Positions 44,245 through 53,359 are shown, counted from the first letter of the stretch. The stretch: 64,000 nt of DNA from Micromonospora sp. AMSO31t (GCF_008868175.1 NZ_WBKT01000003.1:1-64000), one strand, 5' to 3'. The notes: generated from the sequence alone by a model not told the origin. Translations and numbers: made by a program.

Positions 44245-45165
44245 TCATCCCGCGCGGGGCGCGGGCGGCACGGCGTTGTCGACGTCGAGCAGCCCGGCGT
44301 CGACGACGGCCCGGCTCAGCGGCCGGGTCAGCTCGGCGAGGCGGGCGCAGCCGTCGCCGCCGAGCACCGCGTACGCCGGGGTGGCGAGCCGGTCCGTGGC
44401 CGCCTCGATCCAGGCGCGCTGCGCCCGTCCGCGGTCGGTCAGGGCCGGCTCGTCGCCCTCGACCAGCCCGCGCCCGCGCAGCCGCTCGATCGCGCCCGCC
44501 CACTGCTCACCGGTCCAGCCCCGCGTGCGGCGCAGGAAGCGGACCGGCACCTCGCCGGAGGCGACGTGCAGCACCAGTGCCTCCAGCCCGGTCAGGCCGG
44601 CGAGCACCAGGGCGGCCACGTGCCCGTCGCCGCGGAACTCCCGCAGCAGCGTCTGGGCCTGCCAGAGGATCAGGTGCGGCCGGTCCGGCCAGGGCAGGGC
44701 GGCGTGGGCGGCGAACAGCGGCCGCCCCTCGGGGTACGCCGTGGCGGATTCGGCGGCGCGCCGGGCCAGCTCGGCGGCCTCGACCAGCTCGGGGGCCCGC
44801 ACCGCGTCGCCGAGCGCCCGGGTCAGGGCCGCGTCGGCGGCATCCCACCGGGCGGCCAGCACGGCGGCCGGCGTCGCCCGCTCCCAGGCGGCGGGCAGCA
44901 CCCGGGCCACGAGGTCCGGGCTGAAGTTGAAGAAGCTGGCCACCACCGGGCCGGGGCCGACCGGTCCCAGGGCGGCCGCGCGGGAGGCGAAGTAGCCGGC
45001 CGGGGCGGGGAGGCCGAGGGCGGCGTACCGCTCGTGCGCCTCCGGCACGAAGTAGATCATCGCGTGCAGGGGCTCGGTCACCCGCCAGGCGCGGCGCACG
45101 ACGGCCGGGTCGAGCGCCGCCTGCTGCTGCCCGCCCGGATCCGCGAGCGCTGTCAGGTCCGCCAT
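44245..45165 (-). CDS. SCO6745 family protein (HTH/MarR-like helical protein of unknown function)
   Basis: The 306-residue protein is recognised from family-type blocks: ARRAWRVTEPLHAMIYFVPEAHERYAALG, PAPAGYFASRAAALGPV, VVASFFNFSPDLVARVLPAAW and a C-terminal part (GWTGEQWAGAIERLRGRGLVEGDEPALTDRG) resembling a winged helix. Function of this actinobacterial family is not established. ATG 45165 is chosen because GGAAGG precedes it at good spacing; an upstream in-frame ATG at 45210 is less likely. A TACCG-AC-CGGTA inverted repeat lies 25-36 bases upstream. It converges on the mannosidase gene with six bases between. Confidence 0.78.
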   Translation of the reverse strand: MADLTALADPGGQQQAALDPAVVRRAWRVTEPLHAMIYFVPEAHERYAALGLPAPAGYFASRAAALGPVGPGPVVASFFNFSPDLVARVLPAAWERATPAAVLAARWDAADAALTRALGDAVRAPELVEAAELARRAAESATAYPEGRPLFAAHAALPWPDRPHLILWQAQTLLREFRGDGHVAALVLAGLTGLEALVLHVASGEVPVRFLRRTRGWTGEQWAGAIERLRGRGLVEGDEPALTDRGRAQRAWIEAATDRLATPAYAVLGGDGCARLAELTRPLSRAVVDAGLLDVDNAVPPAPRAG

Positions 45166-45189
45166 GTCACTGCCTTCCGCCGAGAACGT

Positions 45190-45201
45190 TACCGACCGGT
45201 A
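45190..45201. promoter_or_regulatory. Inverted repeat upstream of the SCO6745-family gene
   Basis: TACCGACCGGTA contains TACCG and CGGTA around two bases, a pattern common in TetR-family operators of actinobacteria. It is close to the expected promoter of the minus-strand gene. No regulator gene is adjacent. Confidence 0.35.
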
Positions 45202-45295
45202 GGTTCCCACGCCGGCGGCGGCCTGTCACCCGCCGGGCGCCGGAGGCTGCCTCATGGGGGCCTTTTGCTCAGGTCAGCGGCGTAGCACCACGTAT

Positions 45296-45334
45296 CGGGG
45301 TTGACGGGCCGCGACCAGCGGCCCGTCAACCCCG
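45296..45334 (-). terminator. Perfect long hairpin terminator of the NlpC/P60-like gene
   Basis: The arms 45296-45312 and 45318-45334 pair over 17 bases without mismatch around the loop GACCA. It begins 19 bases after the stop codon of the minus-strand gene at 45353. Confidence 0.75.
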
Positions 45335-45352
45335 TTCGTGTCCGCGGTGCGG

Positions 45353-46720
45353 TCAGAAGGTGTACGGGTACGGGGCGTCGTTGCCGTAGTCGAAGTAGTT
45401 GTCGTCGACGCCGCCGCTGACCGTGTCCTTCAGGTACCAGCGCCACATCCGCTCGTCGTAGTTCGCCACGATGCCGGGCTCGGTGGCGGCGGTGGCGCCG
45501 TTCCAGTCACCAGGAACCGGGTAGGTGCCGTGGCTGCCGAAGTTGAACTGCACGTCGGCGAGGCCGTCGGTGGTCAGGTCGTTCTTCAGGAACCAGCGAC
45601 GCGGGCCGTCAGCGTCGTCGACCACGGCGGGGGTCCAGGTCCCGTTGCCGTCCCAGTCGCCGGTCACCGGCCAGGTGTTGACGTTGCCGTAGCGCAGGGT
45701 GTTGCTGACGCCGCCACCGCTGTTGGCGTTGCGCAGCTCCCACTTCCAAGCGCCGCTGTCGGCCGAGACCACGCCGGGGGTGGAGGTGCCGTTGCCGTCC
45801 CAGTCGCCGACGACCGGGACGGCGTCCTTGCCGCCGTAGAGGAAGTCGACGTCGGAGACCCCACCGGAGAGCGAGTTCTTCAGGTACCACCGTCGGGAGT
45901 TGACCTCGTTGGCCACCACACCGGGGGTCCACCTGCCGTCGCCGTCCCAGTCACCGGCGACCGGAACCATGTCGGCGTCCCCGTAGGAGAACTTCAGGTC
46001 GGAGAACCCGGAGGACTGGGTGCGCTTGATGTGCCACTCCCACACCGCGCCGTTGCGTTGCACGACGGCCGGGGTGGCCTCCCCGGTGCCGAACCAGTCG
46101 CCGGCCAGGGCATAGCTCGGCGGGATGACGGCCGGCGGCGAGACGATGCGGGTCCGCCGGATCGGCTTGTACGACTGGAGGTCCGACCAGCCGTTGAAGC
46201 CGCGCGCCCCCTCGTTGTTGTCCGCGTACGGGTTCTGGACGGTCTGTCCGTCGCTGTTGAAGGAGTAGACGTAGGCGCCCTTCGTATGGTCGCCCGGATC
46301 CTTCCAGTGCGCGAACAGCTCCATGTGTCCGGTACGGACCATCGCGTCCCCGGGCTTGAAGTCATTGATGCTGCCGAGCGTGCTCCACATCGCGTTGCTG
46401 CCCATGAACTCGGAGGTCACGTAGCTGTCGGACAGGTGCCAGACCATGGAGACCAGGCCGGAGCAGTCGCGGCGGTACCGGTGGTCCCCGTCCGGGTCGG
46501 TGGCCCACGTACCGGTCTGCGTGTAGGTGATGCCCCGGTCCACCCAGTTCTGCGCGCGGTCGAGGATCTCGTCCCGGGTGATCTCGCCGTTCAGCGTGGA
46601 GGCCTGGGCCGGCGTGACGGCCACAGCCGCGGCCGCAGCGACGGCGACGAGGCTGAGCGTGGTGCCGGCGAGGAGCCGGATGACGTGACGGGTCTTGTTG
46701 CCTTCTGCGAAGAGATTCAT
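45353..46720 (-). CDS. Secreted NlpC/P60-like protein with FG-GAP-type beta-propeller repeats
   Basis: The 455-residue secreted protein has a signal peptide (cleavage after AQA, residue 40). An N-terminal domain has C86 in RDCSGLVSMVWHL and H132 in GHMELFAHW, the NlpC/P60 amidase or endopeptidase pattern. From residue 205 onward there are about six repeats of the form GDWDGDGxxTPGVV, each separated by a WxWYLK/NxxSGG block, which should fold as an FG-GAP/VCBS-like propeller. The peptidase domain may act on peptidoglycan stems, with the propeller as cell-wall or partner-binding module. ATG 46720 has AAAGG upstream. It is divergent from a SARP/STAND regulator and ends in a strong terminator. 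Confidence 0.83.
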   Translation of the reverse strand: MNLFAEGNKTRHVIRLLAGTTLSLVAVAAAAAVAVTPAQASTLNGEITRDEILDRAQNWVDRGITYTQTGTWATDPDGDHRYRRDCSGLVSMVWHLSDSYVTSEFMGSNAMWSTLGSINDFKPGDAMVRTGHMELFAHWKDPGDHTKGAYVYSFNSDGQTVQNPYADNNEGARGFNGWSDLQSYKPIRRTRIVSPPAVIPPSYALAGDWFGTGEATPAVVQRNGAVWEWHIKRTQSSGFSDLKFSYGDADMVPVAGDWDGDGRWTPGVVANEVNSRRWYLKNSLSGGVSDVDFLYGGKDAVPVVGDWDGNGTSTPGVVSADSGAWKWELRNANSGGGVSNTLRYGNVNTWPVTGDWDGNGTWTPAVVDDADGPRRWFLKNDLTTDGLADVQFNFGSHGTYPVPGDWNGATAATEPGIVANYDERMWRWYLKDTVSGGVDDNYFDYGNDAPYPYTF

Positions 46721-47076
46721 CGCTACCTTTCTCCGTACAAGCTGGTGTGTGGCGGGCGAAAACGATCTCGCTTCCGGCAGGCGACGGACGCGGCGCAGGT
46801 ATCTGCCGCCGCCGATCGGCCGGTAGAGTGATCCGGGCGTGCAAGATCGAGAAAGCAGCCGTTCCTCGGCGGCTTCCGATCGGCGAACGTCTTCAGTTGT
46901 GGTGTGCGGCCCCTTCCGGCAGGAGGTGACGGATCCGGCGGTGGCGCCCTTTCCGGTGCTGTTCACCGCGCTGGAGAGACCTTCGCAGCCGGTGTCGGTA
47001 GCGAAGCTGGACGAATCCTTGACGGTCCTGGCCGGCCCCGGGTGGGCCGGCTTGCGACGGTCACCGCGGGGGCGGG
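46721..47076. other. 356-base divergent intergenic region
   Basis: It separates the NlpC/P60-like gene (minus) from the SARP/STAND regulator gene (plus). TAGAGT at 46824-46829 is a possible plus-strand -10 box. A 95-codon plus-strand frame beginning at GTG 46839 and overlapping the regulator start has no recognisable features and is not called. Confidence 0.4.
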
Positions 47077-50000
47077 ATGGGTGCCATGGAAGTCCTCATG
47101 TTGGGCGAACTCGAGATCCGCTCTGAGGGGCGGCCGATTGAGCTGGGGCCGCTGAAACAGCGGCTCGTCTTGGCCGGGCTGGCCGTTGACGCGGGCCGGC
47201 CCGTGTCGACCGAGGCGCTCATCGACCGGGTGTGGGGCGCCTCCCCGCCTACCGACGCGCGTGGCGTCCTCTACACCTACATCACCCGGATCCGCCGGCT
47301 CCTCGCCACCGCCGGCGCGGGCGGCGAGACGGCCGTGACGCTGGTTCGCCAGCCCGGCGGATACCTGCTCACCGCGGCAACGGACCAGGTTGACCTCGGC
47401 CGGCTGCGCAGCCTCACCCAGCAGGCGCAGCGGCTGAGCCCGGACGATCCCGCGCGCGCCCACCTACTCCGGCAGGCGGTGGACCTCTGGCGCGGCGACC
47501 CGCTGGCGGGGCTGGCCGGTGACTGGGCGGCCCACGTCCGGGAGCGGCTGCGCCAGCAACTGCTCGGGGTCCTGCTCGACTGGGCGGACAGCGAGCTTCA
47601 CCAGGGACGTCCCGGGCCGGTCGCCGACCGGCTTCGCGAGGCGGTGAACCACCATCCGCTCACCGAGCCGCTGGTGCTCTACCTGATGCGGGCGCTGCAG
47701 CTCTGTGGGCGCCGGGCCGAGGCCCTCGATCAGTACGCGCGGACCCGGGCTCTGCTCGCCGACGAGCTGGGCGTGGATCCGGGCGCCGAGCTGCAGAAGC
47801 TGCACCGATCACTCCTGCGGGCCGAGCCGTCGCCCGCCGCGTCGCCGCCCGTCCCGCGGCAGCCCGCACCCGAGCCCGTCCCTCCGGCCACGGAGGACGA
47901 ACCGGAGCGGAACGCCCCGGCCGCGCCGGGCTGCCAGCTTCCGGCGCCGCTGCCCGACCACACCGGGTGCGAGGAGGAGATTGCCGAGGCACTGGCGGTG
48001 CTGGCCGGGCCGGGGCAACCGGGCCAGCCACGACCCTCCCTGGTGCTCACCGGCGCAGGCGGGATCGGCAAGACCTCGCTGAGCGTGCGGCTGGCGCACC
48101 TGCTCCGCGACAGTTACCCGGACGGGCAGATATTCGTCGGGCTGGGCGGCGGCCGCGACGACCCGGCCAGCGCCCTCAACCAGGTGCTGCGCGCGCTGGG
48201 CGTGGCCAACGTCCAGCAGCTGCGCACGGTTGAGGAGAAGCTCGGCCAGTACCGGGCGGCGCTGAGCGGGCGACGGATCCTGATCGTGCTCGACTCGGCC
48301 GGCAGCGCCGAGGAGGTACGCGCGCTGGTGCCGGGCTCGGCCGGCAGCGCCCTGATCGTCTCCAGCCGCGCCCGGCTCACCACCATTCCTGGTGCCCGGC
48401 ACGTCGAGCTGAAGATGTTCCGCCACGACCAGTCGATGGCCCTGCTCGGTCAGCTTGTCGGGCCGGACCGGCTCGCCGCTGATCCCGAGGCGGCTCGGAC
48501 GCTGGTCGACCTCTGTGCCGGCCTGCCGCTCGCGTTACGGATCGTCGGCGCACGGCTCATGGCCCGGCCGCACCAGCGGATGGCCCGGCTCGCCGAGCGC
48601 CTCAGCGACGAGCGGAGCCGGCTCGACGAGATGACCGTCGACGGCCTGGCGGTGCGGGTCAGCGTGGCGGTCAGCTACCAGGGGCTCGACCAGCCGGCGC
48701 GGCAGGCCTTCCGGATGCTCGGGTTCATGGCGGTGCCCAACTTCGCCGACTGGCTCGCCGCGGCCCTGCTGGACGAGCCCGCCGACCAGGCGGAGGAACT
48801 CCTCGAACAGCTCGTCGACGCCCGGCTTGTCGAGGTGGTCCAGGACCCGGCGCACTGCGCCGTTCGCTACCAGATGCACGATCTGGTCCGCCTGTACGCG
48901 TACGAGTGCGCCGTCCAGGAGGACGCCCCGGAGGTCCTGCACACCGCGGTCGCCCGGGTGCTGGCCGCCGCCACCGCGCTCAGCGAACGACTCGGCGAGC
49001 GGCTGCCGCACGCGGTGTCCCCGCTGCACCGACCGCCCGTGCCGGTCAGTCTCGGGCCCGGCGTGCTCGCCGTGGACCACCTTCGGCCGGGTTGGCTGGA
49101 CGCGGAAGGGCTCTGCCTCGTGGCGGCCGTCGAGCGCGCGGCCGAACTGGGCATGGACGAGGCCGCCTGCGCACTGGCCGACGCCCTGGTCTTCGCGTCG
49201 TTCGCCGTTCGCAACGACTTCGTGGGTTGGGGCCGTACGCACGCAGCGGCGCTGGGGGTGGCCCGCCGGGCGGGCAACAGGGTCGCCCAGGGGGTCATCG
49301 AGTGCGGCATCGCCCTGCTGCGATACAAGGAGGACCGGTTCGGTGAGGCCGAAGGCTACTTCGCCTCAGCCACCGCGCTCTTGGAGGAGGCGGGGCACGA
49401 GGCCGGCTCGGCCGCCGCCCGCAACGGTCTGGGCACGGTGCTGCGCGAGGTGGGCCGGCACCGGGAGGCGATCCCGCTGTTGGCGGCCGCCGCCGACACC
49501 CTCGCCCGGCTCGGCGACGAGAACGGCGCCGCCCACGCCCGCTACGGGTTGGGGCACTGCCACCGCGAGCTGGGCGAGGACGCCGCGGCGATCGAGAACC
49601 TGACCCAGGCGGTGGACCGCTATCGTCGGCTGGGTCACTGGCGGGGCGAGGCGATCGCCACCCGTGGCATCGGCCTGGTGCACCGAGCCCTCGGTGACCT
49701 GGACGAGGCGCAGCGGTGGTGCTCGCGGGCGCACGACCTGGTCGTCGCCCACGACGACTCGCACATGTCCTGCTACACCACCCAGGCGCTCGCCAAGATC
49801 TGGATCCGGCAGGGTCGGACCGATCGGGCCCGGGAGCCGCTGCACCGCGCCCTGCTGACGTGCGAGCGGCTGCACGACCGGCTGGGAGTCGCGCTGCTGC
49901 GCCGGACCGTCGGGGAACTGCAACTCGCCACCGGTGAACTCGAGGCCGCGTCCGACATGCTCGAACTCGCGTACAAGAACTGGCGGGAGCTCGACCACGA

Positions 50001-50187
50001 CCTTGGCCAGGCGCGGACGCTGCGGGACCTGGGCATGGTGCATGCCCGGCGCGGTGATCGGTCCGCCGCCCACCTCGCGTGGGCCGAGGCGCTGGTGGTC
50101 TTCGAGCGGTTGGGCACCCGGGAGGCCGGCGAGGCCCTCGGCTGGCACGTGTCGTGTGGGCCGGGTTGCGACGCGGCGGACCGGTAG
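47077..50187 (+). CDS. SARP-family regulator with STAND (NB-ARC) ATPase and TPR domains (AfsR-like)
   Basis: The 1036-residue regulator has an OmpR-type winged-helix (residues 5-90; LEIRSEGRPIELGPLKQRLVLAGL, TYITRIRRLL) and a BTAD domain (residues 95-245; RRAEALDQYARTRALLADELGVDPGAELQKLHR). A NB-ARC/STAND ATPase follows: Walker A GAGGIGKTSLS near 327, ILIVLDSAG as Walker B, and GLPLALRIVGARL. About eight TPR repeats fill residues 720-1000. The layout is that of AfsR-like global regulators of secondary metabolism and secreted enzymes. ATG 47077 or 47086 may be the start. Its target genes are unknown; the nearest neighbours are secreted proteins. Confidence 0.92.
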   Translation: MGAMEVLMLGELEIRSEGRPIELGPLKQRLVLAGLAVDAGRPVSTEALIDRVWGASPPTDARGVLYTYITRIRRLLATAGAGGETAVTLVRQPGGYLLTAATDQVDLGRLRSLTQQAQRLSPDDPARAHLLRQAVDLWRGDPLAGLAGDWAAHVRERLRQQLLGVLLDWADSELHQGRPGPVADRLREAVNHHPLTEPLVLYLMRALQLCGRRAEALDQYARTRALLADELGVDPGAELQKLHRSLLRAEPSPAASPPVPRQPAPEPVPPATEDEPERNAPAAPGCQLPAPLPDHTGCEEEIAEALAVLAGPGQPGQPRPSLVLTGAGGIGKTSLSVRLAHLLRDSYPDGQIFVGLGGGRDDPASALNQVLRALGVANVQQLRTVEEKLGQYRAALSGRRILIVLDSAGSAEEVRALVPGSAGSALIVSSRARLTTIPGARHVELKMFRHDQSMALLGQLVGPDRLAADPEAARTLVDLCAGLPLALRIVGARLMARPHQRMARLAERLSDERSRLDEMTVDGLAVRVSVAVSYQGLDQPARQAFRMLGFMAVPNFADWLAAALLDEPADQAEELLEQLVDARLVEVVQDPAHCAVRYQMHDLVRLYAYECAVQEDAPEVLHTAVARVLAAATALSERLGERLPHAVSPLHRPPVPVSLGPGVLAVDHLRPGWLDAEGLCLVAAVERAAELGMDEAACALADALVFASFAVRNDFVGWGRTHAAALGVARRAGNRVAQGVIECGIALLRYKEDRFGEAEGYFASATALLEEAGHEAGSAAARNGLGTVLREVGRHREAIPLLAAAADTLARLGDENGAAHARYGLGHCHRELGEDAAAIENLTQAVDRYRRLGHWRGEAIATRGIGLVHRALGDLDEAQRWCSRAHDLVVAHDDSHMSCYTTQALAKIWIRQGRTDRAREPLHRALLTCERLHDRLGVALLRRTVGELQLATGELEAASDMLELAYKNWRELDHDLGQARTLRDLGMVHARRGDRSAAHLAWAEALVVFERLGTREAGEALGWHVSCGPGCDAADR

Positions 50188-50312
50188 GGAATCGGCCCGG
50201 CGGTCCCCGCCTGCGGATTCAAGGTCTGGTCCAGGTTCGACAGAGGCACGATGTCTAGCGTCGGTCGCGGATCGAGCGAGGGCTCGACAGACGACGACGA
50301 TGCGAGGCGACC

Positions 50313-50915
50313 ATGAAGCAGCGAGGCAACGCTCTGGCACTGTCCATCACGGTGGCCATGGCCGCCGCCGTGCTCGGCTGTTCGAGCGGGTCGAGCGACC
50401 CCGGGCCGGCGGTGGCGCACCCGGGTGGCACGGCGCCCGTAGCCGGCGACCCGCTGACTCCCCGACCGTCGGGCGGCGCGGCAGGTGCGGGGAAACCCGC
50501 GGCGAGCGTGCCCGGTCAGCCGGTCGCGCCCCACCGGCCCGCCGCGGGTGGGGCAGGCGGTGCCACCGGAGGGTCCAGGCCGTCGGGCGCCGGGGCCGCG
50601 CCCCCGCCCGCCAACACGGACACCACGGACCCGTCGTGCACCCCCGGCACGCTGCTGCGCGCCACGACGGCGCTGCTCGACGGGGCGACCGGCGGGGTTC
50701 CCATCGACCGGATCGACATCTTCGGCTGCGGCAACGCCTACGCCCGGGTGATCGCCGTAGCATCGAACGCCGAGCCGTTGGCGAACGGGCAGGTGTTCCT
50801 GCACCGGGTGGGCGCGGACTGGCGTCTGGCCGCACGGACCAGCCCGGGGCTCGACTGCGGCGACGAGGGCCTGACCGCGAACGTGGCTGCCGCCTGCTCG
50901 GCGCTGGCTCGCTGA
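50313..50915 (+). CDS. Putative lipoprotein
   Basis: The 200-residue product has a lipoprotein signal peptide with the lipobox AAVLG-C23. A low-complexity Pro/Gly/Ala-rich spacer of about 80 residues follows. The folded C-terminal part (residues 108-200; DPSCTPGTLLRATTALLDG, RIDIFGCGNAYARVIAVAS) contains four cysteines that could form disulfides. The family is not recognised. It lies 125 bases downstream of the SARP/STAND gene and could be its target or simply a neighbour. Confidence 0.65.
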   Translation: MKQRGNALALSITVAMAAAVLGCSSGSSDPGPAVAHPGGTAPVAGDPLTPRPSGGAAGAGKPAASVPGQPVAPHRPAAGGAGGATGGSRPSGAGAAPPPANTDTTDPSCTPGTLLRATTALLDGATGGVPIDRIDIFGCGNAYARVIAVASNAEPLANGQVFLHRVGADWRLAARTSPGLDCGDEGLTANVAAACSALAR

Positions 50916-51095
50916 CGGCGGCCCGGACGCCGGCCGGGGGCGTGACGGGCTCAGGCGCCACGAATTGCCGCTTCGGCTCCGCGAGCCGGACCGACTCACC
51001 CGGGCGGTGTCGAAGTTCCGAAACGTCCTGAACGGCCGGTCCGACGCCCTCATCATGACAACGAGACAGGACGCGAGCGCCAGGAGGCAACGACA

Positions 51096-51317
51096 ATGAA
51101 GCGTCGACGGAGCAGGCGGCGGTCACTGCTGCAGGCAGCGATGATCACACTGACCGCGGTGGCGGCGGCGGCAGCGGTGGTCCGCGCCGGGCGCCGGCAC
51201 GCCCTGGCAGAGAGCCCGGCGGTCGCCCTTCCGGTCCGCGGGGGTGACGGCACGGAGACCGCGATCTCGTCGCCGCCGCTCGGCGCGTCGCCGGTCCTCA
51301 CCCGCTCGGCGGACTGA
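51096..51317 (+). CDS. Small single-pass membrane protein (73 residues)
   Basis: A very basic N-terminus (MKRRRSRRRS) precedes one hydrophobic segment (about residues 11-30), and a 40-residue tail follows. AGGAGG sits ten bases ahead of the ATG, one of the best Shine-Dalgarno sites in the window, so this short frame is probably real. The Arg-rich start and hydrophobic segment could also be a signal peptide. No family is recognised. The gene stops ten bases before the end of the converging acetyltransferase gene. Confidence 0.6.
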   Translation: MKRRRSRRRSLLQAAMITLTAVAAAAAVVRAGRRHALAESPAVALPVRGGDGTETAISSPPLGASPVLTRSAD

Positions 51318-51327
51318 GGCCTTCCGG

Positions 51328-51630
51328 CTATTTGACCTTGCGGGTCGAGCGGGCCACGATCCCGTCGTACTCGGGGTGCTTCTCCAGCCAGCCGCTCAGG
51401 AAGGGGCAGATCGGCACCACGGTCCGCCGGTTGTCCCGCGCGTCGTCCATGACGGTCCGGGCCAGGAGCGAGCCGACGCCCTGCCCCTCGAACTCCGGGG
51501 CGACCTCGGTGTGGGTGTAGGCGATGATGTTGCCGGTCAGCTGGTAGGTGACCAGGCCGGCCGTCGCGCCCGTCTCGTCCCGCGCCTCGAAGCGTTCCCG
51601 CTCGGGCACGTCCGTCACCGTGAAACCCAT
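51328..51630 (-). CDS. GNAT-family N-acetyltransferase (YjdJ/Gcn5-like short type)
   Basis: The 100-residue protein matches short GNAT acetyltransferases (PF14542 group): ATAGLVTYQLTGNIIAYTHTEVAPEFEGQGVGSLLARTVMDDAR contains the acetyl-CoA loop (EGQGVGSLL), and PICPFLSGWLEKHPEYDGIV is the typical C-terminal end. The substrate is unknown. ATG at 51630 is used; the upstream base composition and family start (GFTVTDVPERERFEARD) agree with it. It stands alone, divergent from the chitinase gene. Confidence 0.82.
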   Translation of the reverse strand: MGFTVTDVPERERFEARDETGATAGLVTYQLTGNIIAYTHTEVAPEFEGQGVGSLLARTVMDDARDNRRTVVPICPFLSGWLEKHPEYDGIVARSTRKVK

Positions 51631-51694
51631 CCCGCCATCCAACCACGGTGCGCCGCCATCCACCGGCGGAAGTGACCACGGCGACAGAGGGTCC

Positions 51695-51723
51695 TGGACA
51701 GCTACAGTTAACAAACCTAATAA
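51695..51723 (+). promoter_or_regulatory. Promoter of the chitinase gene
   Basis: TGGACA (51695-51700) and TAATAA (51718-51723) are 17 bases apart, followed by an AT-rich stretch. The chitinase ATG is at 51775. It is one of the clearest sigma-70-type promoters in the window. Confidence 0.65.
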
Positions 51724-51774
51724 TTGTGCATCCGTCGATACGTCCGACGGCCCACCCCGTACCGGGAGGACCGG

Positions 51775-53265
51775 ATGCACCGCACCGCCCGTACCCCGTT
51801 CCTGGCCGCCCTCGCGGCGCTCGCCACCGCCGCCGCGACCGTGGCGCTCGCCGCACCGGCGCTGGCCGCCGGCCCCACCGCCACCTTCGCCAAGACCTCC
51901 GACTGGGGCACCGGCTGGGAGGGCAAATACACGATCACCAACGGCGGCGCCAGCACCATCACCGGCTGGCAGGTCGCCTTCACCCTGCCGGCGGGCACCA
52001 CCCTCGGCTCGTACTGGGATGCCACGGTCAGCAGCGTCAGCCAGCGGCACACGTTCACGAACCGGTCCTGGAACGGCACCATCGCCCCCGGCGCCTCGGT
52101 GTCGTTCGGCTTCCTCGCCACCGGGTCCGGCTCGCCCACCGACTGCACCCTCAACGGCGCACCGTGCGGCGGCGGCAACCCGACCACCCCGCCGACGACC
52201 ACCGCACCGCCCACGACCGGCCCGCCGCCGGCCGGCGGGCTGCCGAAGCACGCGCTGATCGGCTACCTGCACGCCAGCTTCGCCAACGGCTCCGGCTACC
52301 TGCGGATGGCCGACGTGCCCGCCGACTGGGACATCGTCAACCTGGCCTTCGGCGAGCCCACCTCGGTCACCTCCGGCGACATCCGCTTCCAACTCTGCCC
52401 CGTCGCCGAGTGCCCCACTGTCGAGAGCGAGGCGGAGTTCACCGCCGCCATCCGGGCCAAGCAGCAGCAGGGCAAGAAGGTGCTGCTGTCCATCGGCGGC
52501 CAGAACGGGCAGGTCCAGCTCACCACGCCCGCCGCCCGGGACACCTTCGTCCGGTCCGTGTCCGCGATCATCGACCGGTACGGCCTCAACGGCCTCGACA
52601 TCGACTTCGAGGGCCACTCCCTCTACCTGAACGCAGGCGACACCGACTTCCGCAACCCCACCACCCCGGTGGTCGTCAACCTCATCGCGGCCATCCGGAC
52701 CCTGAAGCAGCGCTACGGCGCCGGGTTCGTCCTCACGATGGCCCCGGAGACGTTCTTCGTGCAGCTCGGCTACCAGTTCTACGGGCCGGGCCCCTGGGGC
52801 GGGCAGGATCCCCGCGCCGGGTCGTACCTGCCCGTGATCCACGCCCTGCGCGACGTCCTCACGGTGCTGCACGTGCAGGACTACAACTCCGGCCCGATCG
52901 TCGGGCTGGACAACCAGTACCACACCATGGGCGGCGCGGACTTCCACATCGCGATGACCGACATGCTGCTCGCCGGTTTCCCGGTCGCCGGGAACGCCAG
53001 TGCCGTCTTCCCGGCCCTACGGGAGGACCAGGTGGCCTTCGGCGCGCCGTCGTCGACCAGCGCCGGCAACGGCTACGTCGCCCCGGCGGGTGTGCAGCAG
53101 GCGGTCACCTGCCTGGTCAAGGGCCAGAACTGTGGCGGCTACACGCCGCGCAGCGGCACCAACCCGGGCTTCCGCGGCCTGATGACGTGGTCGATCAACT
53201 GGGACCGGTACTACGGCTGGGAGTTCCGGCTCCAGCACGGCCCGTTCCTGAAGGCGCTGCCCTGA
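51775..53265 (+). CDS. Secreted chitinase: CBM2 plus GH18
   Basis: The 496-residue secreted enzyme has a signal peptide (cleavage near ALAA, residue 32) and an N-terminal cellulose/chitin-binding CBM2 domain (about 33-135; AKTSDWGTGWEGKYTITN, WQVAFTLPAGT, SWNGTIAPGASVSFGF). After a Thr/Pro linker (140-155) comes a GH18 TIM barrel. The active-site motif NGLDIDFEG ends in the catalytic E279, with D275 and D277; the first Asp of DxxDxDxE is Asn. Further blocks are LLSIGGQNG, LTMAPETFF and LMTWSINWD. GGGAGGA precedes the ATG. It degrades chitin outside the cell and probably belongs to a nutrient-scavenging regulon, though no DasR-like site was noticed. Confidence 0.92.
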   Translation: MHRTARTPFLAALAALATAAATVALAAPALAAGPTATFAKTSDWGTGWEGKYTITNGGASTITGWQVAFTLPAGTTLGSYWDATVSSVSQRHTFTNRSWNGTIAPGASVSFGFLATGSGSPTDCTLNGAPCGGGNPTTPPTTTAPPTTGPPPAGGLPKHALIGYLHASFANGSGYLRMADVPADWDIVNLAFGEPTSVTSGDIRFQLCPVAECPTVESEAEFTAAIRAKQQQGKKVLLSIGGQNGQVQLTTPAARDTFVRSVSAIIDRYGLNGLDIDFEGHSLYLNAGDTDFRNPTTPVVVNLIAAIRTLKQRYGAGFVLTMAPETFFVQLGYQFYGPGPWGGQDPRAGSYLPVIHALRDVLTVLHVQDYNSGPIVGLDNQYHTMGGADFHIAMTDMLLAGFPVAGNASAVFPALREDQVAFGAPSSTSAGNGYVAPAGVQQAVTCLVKGQNCGGYTPRSGTNPGFRGLMTWSINWDRYYGWEFRLQHGPFLKALP

Positions 53266-53327
53266 CCGGGCGCCGGCGCCCCGGGGTCGCAGCGAGCGGG
53301 CCCGGGGCGCCGGCCTCGACACGAAAA

Positions 53328-53347
53328 AAGGGAGCACCTGCTCCCTT
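53328..53347 (-). terminator. Hairpin upstream of helR with a U-tract in the minus-strand sense
   Basis: AAGGGAGC and GCTCCCTT form an eight-base-pair stem with a four-base loop. The A-run at 53324-53329 becomes a T-run downstream of the stem on the minus strand, so the structure looks like an intrinsic terminator for minus-strand transcription. It may also end the chitinase transcript. Confidence 0.5.
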
Positions 53348-53359
53348 CCACCTCCAACG

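Noticed and set aside
46839-47126. 95-codon plus-strand frame in the divergent region before the SARP/STAND gene
   Set aside because: No family, no Shine-Dalgarno and it overlaps the regulator's start by 50 bases; only a possible -10 box supports it.
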